A program made the translations under genes and the position numbers. Under the pieces are notes generated by a model. The model saw only the letters and a program-made list of their open reading frames with translations, searched no databases and was not told the DNA's origin. Below are positions 57,301-64,000 of a stretch of DNA of 64,000 nucleotides, in pieces. The DNA lies in NCBI GenBank assembly GCA_030374765.1, contig JARGXX010000034.1, forward strand, positions 434,001-498,000, written 5' to 3'. Position 1 is the stretch's first letter. Every line of letters starts with the position of its first letter. Source of the stretch: Agarophyton chilense (lineage: Eukaryota; Rhodophyta; Florideophyceae; Gracilariales; Gracilariaceae).

Positions 57301-59184
57301 CGCTGTCTGTGCCTCTTGAATGGCAAGCTGTCCTGGCTTGATCACGTGTCCTAAGTACCGGACGGTGCCAGCGAACCATTCGCATTTCTTGAACTTCAAG
57401 GTGATACCTGCGCTCTGTAGTGCTTTGAGGATCTCCTCGACATGCCGTAAATGGCTTTCCACATCCTGGGAAAAGATGATCACATCGTCCAAATAGACTA
57501 AACAAGTCTTCCACTTGTATCTTGAGAGCAAGATGTCCAGAGTACGCTGGAAAGTAGCCGGTGCATTCGTTAAGCCAAAGGGCATCCTTTCGAAACGGTA
57601 GAGACCGGCGTGACAAGCAAATGCGGTTTTGTCTTGGTCTTCTTCCGCTACAGGCACCTGCCAATAGCCAGAGTTGGCGTCCAACGTGGTGAACACTTTC
57701 GCTTCTCCTAAGCTGTCCATACATTCGTCCATTCGAGGCAACGGGTATGTATCCCGAACTGTAACTGCGTTCAGTTTTCGATATTCGATACAGAATCATA
57801 AAGAACCGTCAGGTTTTGGAACCAGCACCACTGGTGGGGCCCAAGCAGATTGAGCTGCTTCGATTACTCCTTCTTCCAGCATTTTTCTGACATTCTCCTC
57901 CTCTATTTGGCGAGTTCGCGGTCCCGCGCTGTAGGGTGGTTGGGAGATGGGTCGTGACCCTGGGACCAAATCAATGTGGTGTTCCGTAGCGGAGATCTCT
58001 CCTAGTTTTCCACTCCACATGGATTTATACTTCTTCAGCATAGACCTGATCTTCGTTCTGTAGTGTTCCAGCACATGTGCTAAGTCTATCTCATCGACCA
58101 GGCTCTCTGGATCCTTTGCCGTTTGCAATTGATCTCCAGACGGAGTTTGCGGTTCTTCGTCTGTGTCACCGACATGGGTTAATCCCAATACTTCTGCAGT
58201 AGAAATATGAGTAGGGACCACCACTGTGGGATGACGCAAAGCTGTTGCAACAACCTGATTCTTCGGTATCTGATAATCGTTATCGGTGAAGTTACTCACT
58301 AGTATCCAAAAGGGGCTACCAGGATCAACCTGAACAATGCCGTTAGCGACTAGCAATTGACGAGATTCGTACATCCGAGTATTCGGTTGAATTACCACGA
58401 GTCCGTGTCGTTCTGTTCTTACTTGAACCCAAGTTTGGGTTTGTGCCTTCGGCATGGCAATCTTCGCTACTCGAATCCTCGGCGAGACACGTCCTCGGGA
58501 TTTCCCGTATTCCACAGATGGTGGAAGTGGAGGTGCTTCGGGGCAACGACGCATTGGCTCGCGAACAATTGGTACCATTGACCCATCATATAGTTCCACT
58601 AGTTTTCTTCGCGGGCGAATGGCTTCGACAAACTTGTCGCAATAATCACATCCCAGTACCACTGGTGCAGCTAATGTCTTACAGACAATGAAGTCGACTA
58701 GGACTACAAAGCGTCCCAAACGCACCACAAGTCGGACTGTTCCCAGTGTCTTCACAACATTTTTGTTAGCATCCCGGATGTCCGGTAAAGGACCGTATCG
58801 AATACGTTCTAAGTCAGCAGGAGCGAGCTCCGATTCCCGTATAAAGTTCGGACCAGCATTTGTATCCAGGATATTCAATCGACGAGATAACGGATTCCTG
58901 TCGGAGCCGATGTCGGCATAGACCTTATACTTTCTTTTAGATACTACCATGAGGTAACTTTCCCGTTTTGACGGACAAGTATAACGTCTCCAAGAACGAT
59001 GTGACTCACAGTCAAACTGTACTCGCTTTCCGTCCGGCGGATTGATTCCGTACGTCGGAAATTTGGGAAGCCTCAAGAGAATCTTGGGCTTCCCAGCGCG
59101 GGAGCAGGGAGGCGAGCTCTCCCTGGTCAGCACTACGAGATCGACTAGTGCCGACCCCCTAGGGGCTCCCTCACTTAGTTTTCC
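54356..59184 (-). pseudogene. Pol of chromovirus C (PR-RT-RNase H-IN-chromodomain, broken)
   Basis: The -1 frame opens at the gag stop and is read without an ATG. 59133-57796 contains the protease (NILDTNAGPNFI, the usual Gly after DT replaced by Asn) and the start of RT. TGA at 57796-57798 replaces the Arg codon of SLRFC. 57741-57028 holds RT with YLDDVIIFS and the start of RNase H, cut by TAG at 57028-57030 (DTDSS). The same frame continues through 56880-56536 (NTDHSSLRWL) to TAA. A one-base loss near 56262, in a T run before the Trp of RDFYWP, shifts the frame. 56254-54356 (632 codons) then has the integrase with VSIDILGEL, LLSDNGKQF and QVERFNRTL, and ends with a chromodomain (YRVRWYGFPPEADTWEPI). 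Three stops and one shift make it inactive. Confidence 0.92.
59175..59184 (-). promoter_or_regulatory. -1 frameshift-type site, gag/pol of C
   Basis: The element strand reads GGAAAAC directly before the gag TAA; the -1 frame is open into pol (LSEGAPRGSAL). Position and sequence match the sites in A (GGGAAAC) and B (GAAAAAC). Confidence 0.65.
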
Positions 59185-61328
59185 GGTTGCACCGGCTGCT
59201 TCGCCTCAAAGGCGCCTCTTCCTACCGCGGTTCCGGGTTGTAACACTTCAGCATTCTGAGCAACCGGCTTGTCCGTCCGGCGCATTGGTGTCCGAGAAAA
59301 CCAACTTTTGGCTTTCAAATACATGCCCGCCGGTACGCGGCTCCTTTCCTCTTCTGAGAGTGCTTCATAATTCGTCATGATACGACTCAGATCCTTTGCA
59401 GGAAGCGTGCATTCTGCACTCAAATGGTTTTTTCCATAACATGAATAACATATCAAACCGTCACGACGGTTGGTCAACATATGTTGTGAACGGTATGCCG
59501 TGCGAGTATCCACCCATCCGGGCTTCCCGTTCTTAAAACCTCCTTGTGGTGGCACCGTGTAGGGACGGTACATAGGGCGACGGCCCTCCATAGCCATTAG
59601 GGCTTCCTCTTCCTAAGACTTCGAGTGTGGGAGATCCACTGTAGGTACAGAAGAGTCCGTATATTCCATTAAATGGACCGCCTCCTCATGCGAGTCACTT
59701 CCTTTGGGTGCCAACGACAAATCTCACGAGTCAACTGGAGATTCCAAATGTAGCAGTTTGCTGCGCTGATTAACTCTTGCGGAGATCTTCTACTTACCCA
59801 TTGAGGTTCCAAAAGCCACTGAACGACGGGGGCTACCACGCGCTCTGGCCGCGTCTCCTTCAGCTTTCGCAAACTGAACTAACTCCAAAAAGAAGACTCT
59901 TCCATGCTTCTCTCGATATTGAGCTACCAACGACTTCATGCTCGGGTCCAGCCCGTCGATGTACAAGGTAATCTTCTCCTCCGTCGAGTGGACGTTTCCA
60001 CAGCGAACTGAAGCTTTGGTAAGCATTGAGCTGTACTCAGCTTCGCCCTCCTAAGGCCTTTGGGTCACATGCCTTAGGTCTAGAATCGCCTGACGTATCG
60101 CTTTTGAAGTCGCGTAACTGCGCACCAAATACTGCACCGCCTCTGGCCATGAGGTAACGCCGCCTTCATCGGCTGTCAATGATCCGCAAACGGGACGATA
60201 TTGCTCTAAAGCAAAACCCTTCAGGAAGTGTGGTAAAGACACAAATGCCTGTGGTTCACTCATCTCTAGAGTGTCTGCTTCGGCAACGAATCGAGTGAGA
60301 AACTCGACAACGAGAATGGGGGGTTTTCCCATCAAATGTTAAATCATTAAGGCCGATCTTCAATCGTTTGATGTGATCCTTCACCTCCGCGGTTTCGCGT
60401 CCTGAGCGCTTCTTGCTCTTCACCTTCAGACGGTAGTACCTGTAATTCAAGAGCTTCCGATGAAGCGGATTCGTGCACGGGAGCACCTTCAATCCTCTGT
60501 AAGGTGAGCCTTTTTTCTCATTAACCATGAAGACGTGTTCTTCTTCCGAGATAGGGACCTTCGATGACCATCATCACTGTCGTCGTCATCTGACGTATCT
60601 GAATCATCAGAATCATCAGTACTAAAACTGAAGTGCTCCGTACTTGACGATTCATCACTCGAATCACGTGCGGACTTCCGCTTGTTACGTCGTGACTTCG
60701 ACTTCTTCGAACGAGCTTCCTTCAAAGGAGCTCCTTCCTCTTCCAGCACGACTGGTTTAGCAGCAGTCTGCGCATAAACTGCCGCCCCCAGGCGTTCTAA
60801 ACGAGGTTGAACTCGAGTGAGGACTTCCTCTACATCCACGGTTAAGCCGGGTAGCGCATCGGGCGTATTCCCATACCTCTCCAGTAGAGGATTCAAATCC
60901 TCACGTATTGTTTTCACTGATTCAGAGACCTGCTTCCCATCGTTTTGACGAACGAGTGCTTGATGTGCACTGCGTAATCGTTCTACATCAGCGATAAGAG
61001 CAGCGATCTGCGATTCCAACGCAACCATGCGCACACGCGAAGCGCTTGACTCAGACTTAAGACGATGCACTTCCCTGCGCAAATCATCCTCTTCTTGAGG
61101 TCCGACGACCTCAGGGTCAACTACGGCTTCTGTGGTGGGCGTGACTGCCGCTGCCATAGGGGCCGGTACATCCAAGAGATCTCGTTCATCATTCACCGAG
61201 CGTGAGCGCGACATCGCTAAACGATACAGCCGCTCTCCGGCTTCAACAGGTGAGGTGAGCCTCGGTTTCGGGGGTGGTCCCGCAGGACCGGGGCGACCAG
61301 TACTCGACTGGCTTCGGGTCTTCGGCAT
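59175..61328 (-). pseudogene. Gag of chromovirus C (broken)
   Basis: Start ATG at 61328 (MPKTRSQSSTGRPG); the frame is also open upstream to 61394. 61328-60489 encodes the Pro-rich head, a coiled-coil-like region (LESQIAALIADVERL) and an acidic Ser/Asp tract. Shifts lead to 60528-60256 (PLHRKLLNYRYYRLK) and 60335-60051 (VEFLTRFVAEADTLEM, SLPHFLKGFALEQY). A TAG at 60051-60053 follows, and the same frame continues 60026-59790 (DGLDPSMKSLVAQYREKH). 59597-59175 carries the zinc knuckle CYSCYGKNHLSAEC (CX2CX4HX4C). Structural protein of the particle; broken by shifts and stops. Confidence 0.88.
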
Positions 61329-61523
61329 CCTAGACCAAACCTGAGTCCAGGTGCGAACTAAATGTTGTCTTCGACTTCTCGACCACGTGTTCAACCACTA
61401 TTAATTCCGCAATTGCCGGAGGTGGTTTGATAAACCAGAACTGTAGTGATTCCACTTCTTCCAAGTATCGATATTGATGCCACGTTCCAGGAGCGAATTG
61501 TTCAGTGCAGCTGACCACAGTGG

Positions 61524-61541
61524 TTCTAAGTCGGGAGACCA
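61524..61541 (-). other. PBS of chromovirus C
   Basis: Plus strand TTCTAAGTCGGGAGACCA, two bases from the LTR start at 61544. Identical to element B. Confidence 0.85.
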
Positions 61542-61543
61542 CT

Positions 61544-62259
61544 TGTAGTATCCGCTCTAACGGAGAGAGCAGACACCTGCGACAACGTTCGGACTGCCGA
61601 TAGGTCGCTTGTGGCGAAGGAAAAGGGGTGGTAGAGCTACAACACCAGCGAGCTGGAAGTGGGGTGTAAGGCCACTACTCGCCATCGAAGGTGAACAGTG
61701 CAACTGTAAAACGTTGATGGAACGTAGGTACGAGACGGCTCGTGAAGTGGTTGGGGGCTGACTATCTATTATGGCTCTTCCGGATCTCCAGTTAAGGAAT
61801 CCTAAGCGAGGAACAGAATAGTCATGATGCCCATGTGGTCTCCTTTACTTGGAGTCGGTGCTCACCTCTGGTGCACTATATACTGTGTCCCAGGGTGAGT
61901 GCCCAAATTAATATATAAATAGTACCCAGTGGTCAGCCACTTAGCCAAACCACAGTATGGGTATCGTCCCTAATGGACGTCTAGCTACAAAGGGTAGTAA
62001 AACCTGCCACGTGGATCGCCACTACATGCGCCGTTGCCAATATGGCATTCCCTTAGGTAGGGTCGCAACTATGCGCGCGCCGTGGTAAGCCACTCGACCC
62101 ATGACGCCACGTGTTCCACTAAGACATTCTGCCTCTAGGCATCCTATGCGGGATACCTTTTCATATCAAAATTCTGATGATAACACACACTTATGAGTTC
62201 AAACCGCGACTTCGCGAAAAACCAACCTATCGGATTCCCCGACATAGTAGAATACTTCA
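61544..62259 (-). repeat. 5' LTR of chromovirus C
   Basis: 716 bp. It carries about 50 bp (around 62038-62090) not present in the left LTR. Confidence 0.92.
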
Positions 62260-64000
62260 CAAACATTACATCCGATGATGGATGCCGTAGAACTGGTGCA
62301 GTTGTCAGCCTGTGTTTCAACTCTTTAAATGCGATCTTCTGTTCTCCTTCCCATTGGAAGTTCTTGGAACGAAGAAGATCAGTTATTGGGCGTGCCAATT
62401 GTGCAAAACCTCTTTTGAACCTTCGATAGAAGTTTGCCAGTCCTAAAAACCTTTGCAACTCCTTCAGTGATTTTGGCGATGGCCACTTTTTTACACATTC
62501 TACCAGCCTTTGCTGCGTGTGAACGCCTTCTGCATTTATCTTAAAGCCAAGGTAGTCCACCTCTGTAACCCCAAAGCTGCTCTTGCTCGGTATGATGTAC
62601 AGCTTATGTTCTCTTAAGATCTTGAAGAGTTTTCGTAAATGCCGTCTGTGTTCTTCTTCGTTGCTACTGTAGATGAGGATATCATCTAAGTAAAGAACCA
62701 TGCATTCTCCATGAAGCTCACGAAGCAAATGTGCTAATAGACGCGAAAACGCTGCCGGTGCGTTAGTCAATCCAAAACACAAGACTCTCCACTCGAACGA
62801 TCCATATCTAGTTCGTATTGCGGTTTTGTGACAGTCTTTTTCATTGAGCCTTCTTTGTTGGTAACCCCAAATTAGGTCAATCTGTGAGAAGAGTTGGGCT
62901 CCTGCTACTTGATCAATAGTCTCATTGATCAACGGAATAGGACTTGCATCTGGAATGGTAATCTTATTCAATGCTCTGTAGTCACAAACCATTCGAAGAT
63001 CTCCATTTTTCTTCTTAATGAAGAAGACTGGAGCTCCGTGCGGCGAAGACGAAGGTCTGAGAAGTCCTTTTTTCTAGTATTTCTGCAATTGGCGCTTGCG
63101 TTCCTGCAACTCACGAGGTGAAAGTCTGATTACAGGCCGAACAGGAGGTTGGGTGCCTGGTATGAGTTTGATTTCGATTTCCATCCCGCGTGGCGGGGGT
63201 AACTCATCAGGTAATTCTTCCTTAAAAACATCTTCGAACTCAGATCACGCCTCTCGAAATTTAGGCGTGCACTTTGCTTCAGACACTACGGACTATTTAT
63301 TCCTAGATACTCGGACTGCGAACAGTTCGCATTCTCCCTTCTTGAATTCTCTACACATCTTTTTTAGCGATATCTGTTTGAAACAAATTTTCTTTGATAC
63401 AGAGTCCTTCTTGGTTCTTGGAGCTATCGTTACCACAGTACCATTACTGCGTTTGACTTTGAGTACATTGGTTTGCCAATCAATGTGAGGGTTGTGCTCT
63501 CGTAGCCATGGTCTTCCCAATATGAGAATCGGAACCCCACTGTCTTCCTTCATGTTGATGACCAAGATTTGTTCCTTGCCCAAAAACCCCTTGATGTTCA
63601 ACATCGCCTGGGCTTCACCAAGTACTCTCGTCTTCGATGAGTCTCCAAGTTCAACTTCCACACCTGTGATGTCATTCAGCAACAAGTTCAATCTCCTCGC
63701 GTGCTGTACTGACATAAAGTTGTGCGATGCGTAGGAATCAACCACTGTCTTCACTGGATGCCCTGCTATAATTCCATCGTACATCCAGTTGTCTTGTTCT
63801 GCATACCTTAATGCAGAAAGGTAAGGCAACTCACCCAACAAATTGCCTTCGGAAGCCGCACCTGAGTGATCACTATTTTTTTGAGTGATCGTAGCTCTTG
63901 TCCTCAGCCCTTTCTTTTCTGCAAGAGTGGCCTGGATCACTACATCTCTTCATTCCGCACTTAAAGAATCTATCATTCATTCTTCCTGTATAAAACAACC
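62260..64000 (-). pseudogene. Protease and reverse transcriptase of chromovirus E (right half)
   Basis: 63940-63293 encodes a retropepsin domain with VVDSYASHNF in place of the usual DSGA or DTGA motif, and ends with a TAA at 63293-63295. The same frame continues through a TAG at 63074-63076 into RT: APVFFIKKKNGDLRMVCDYRALN, CFGLTNAPAAFSRLL, LYLDDILIYSS, FLGLANFYRRF. It breaks off at the very start of RNase H (HPSSDVMFV), at the LTR of element C. The left half of the same kind of element (integrase on) resumes at 51500. Most of RNase H is therefore missing. The region right of 63940 should be the end of gag, but I see no clear zinc knuckle in the same frame. Confidence 0.88.

Larger units (their letters stand above)
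51503..62259 (-). mobile_element. Chromovirus C (Ty3/gypsy) nested in chromovirus E
   Basis: 10.76-kb element with LTRs of 667 and 716 bp that differ by roughly 3% plus an extra ~50 bp in the right one. LTRs start TGTAGTATCC; the left one ends GAATACTACA, the right one GAATACTTCA. No target duplication was seen (ggaaa versus caaac). Minus-strand gag and pol, plus-strand accessory ORF. It is flanked on both sides by pieces of element E in the same orientation. Confidence 0.95.

Overview
This window looks like nuclear DNA of a eukaryote that is very rich in retrotransposons. It carries Ty3/gypsy chromoviruses, Ty1/copia elements and a Tc1/mariner relic, plus a few intronless host genes with TATA boxes about 95-106 bp upstream of the start codon. 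A red macroalga (florideophyte type) would fit, but nothing here proves the lineage. No rRNA, complete tRNA, CRISPR array or prokaryotic operon was seen.

Layout. 1-4530: most of a copia element on the minus strand, entering from the left edge, with a primer-binding site that matches an internal part of initiator tRNA-Met. 4.65-6.4 kb: a much older copia-like RT relic, also minus. 6419-17226: chromovirus A (minus, heavily decayed, 618-bp LTRs). 17.2-20.2 kb: relics, namely a divergent copy of the chromovirus accessory ORF, a 344-bp repeat and a gag/leader fragment. 21379-33141: chromovirus B (minus, youngest, LTRs about 99% identical). 33.16-34.36 kb: dead Tc1/mariner. 34.7-49.3 kb: the host-like region, with a secreted cysteine-rich protein gene and then a 5.84-kb nearly perfect inverted duplication. 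Each arm carries a second secreted-protein gene and a VRK/CK1-like kinase gene; the 1.6-kb spacer lacks recognisable genes. 49.8-51.5 and 62.26-64.0 kb: the two halves of chromovirus E (minus), with chromovirus C (51503-62259) between them.

How the parts fit. Elements A, B and C share one plan on their sense (minus) strand: 5' LTR, an 18-nt PBS of almost identical sequence, gag with a CCHC knuckle, a slippery-type heptamer directly before the gag stop, pol in the -1 frame without its own ATG (PR-RT-RNase H-IN-chromodomain), a purine-rich tract, and a polypurine tract at the 3' LTR. Unusually, all three also carry a long ORF on the opposite strand, starting just inside the 3' LTR and running towards the end of pol. 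It is intact (608 codons) in C, has one internal stop in B, and is broken in A. A distant relative lies at 17.2-18.1 kb. This conserved convergent ORF, which I cannot assign to a known family, is the best candidate for an undescribed system. The palindromic secreted-protein/kinase locus is the second.
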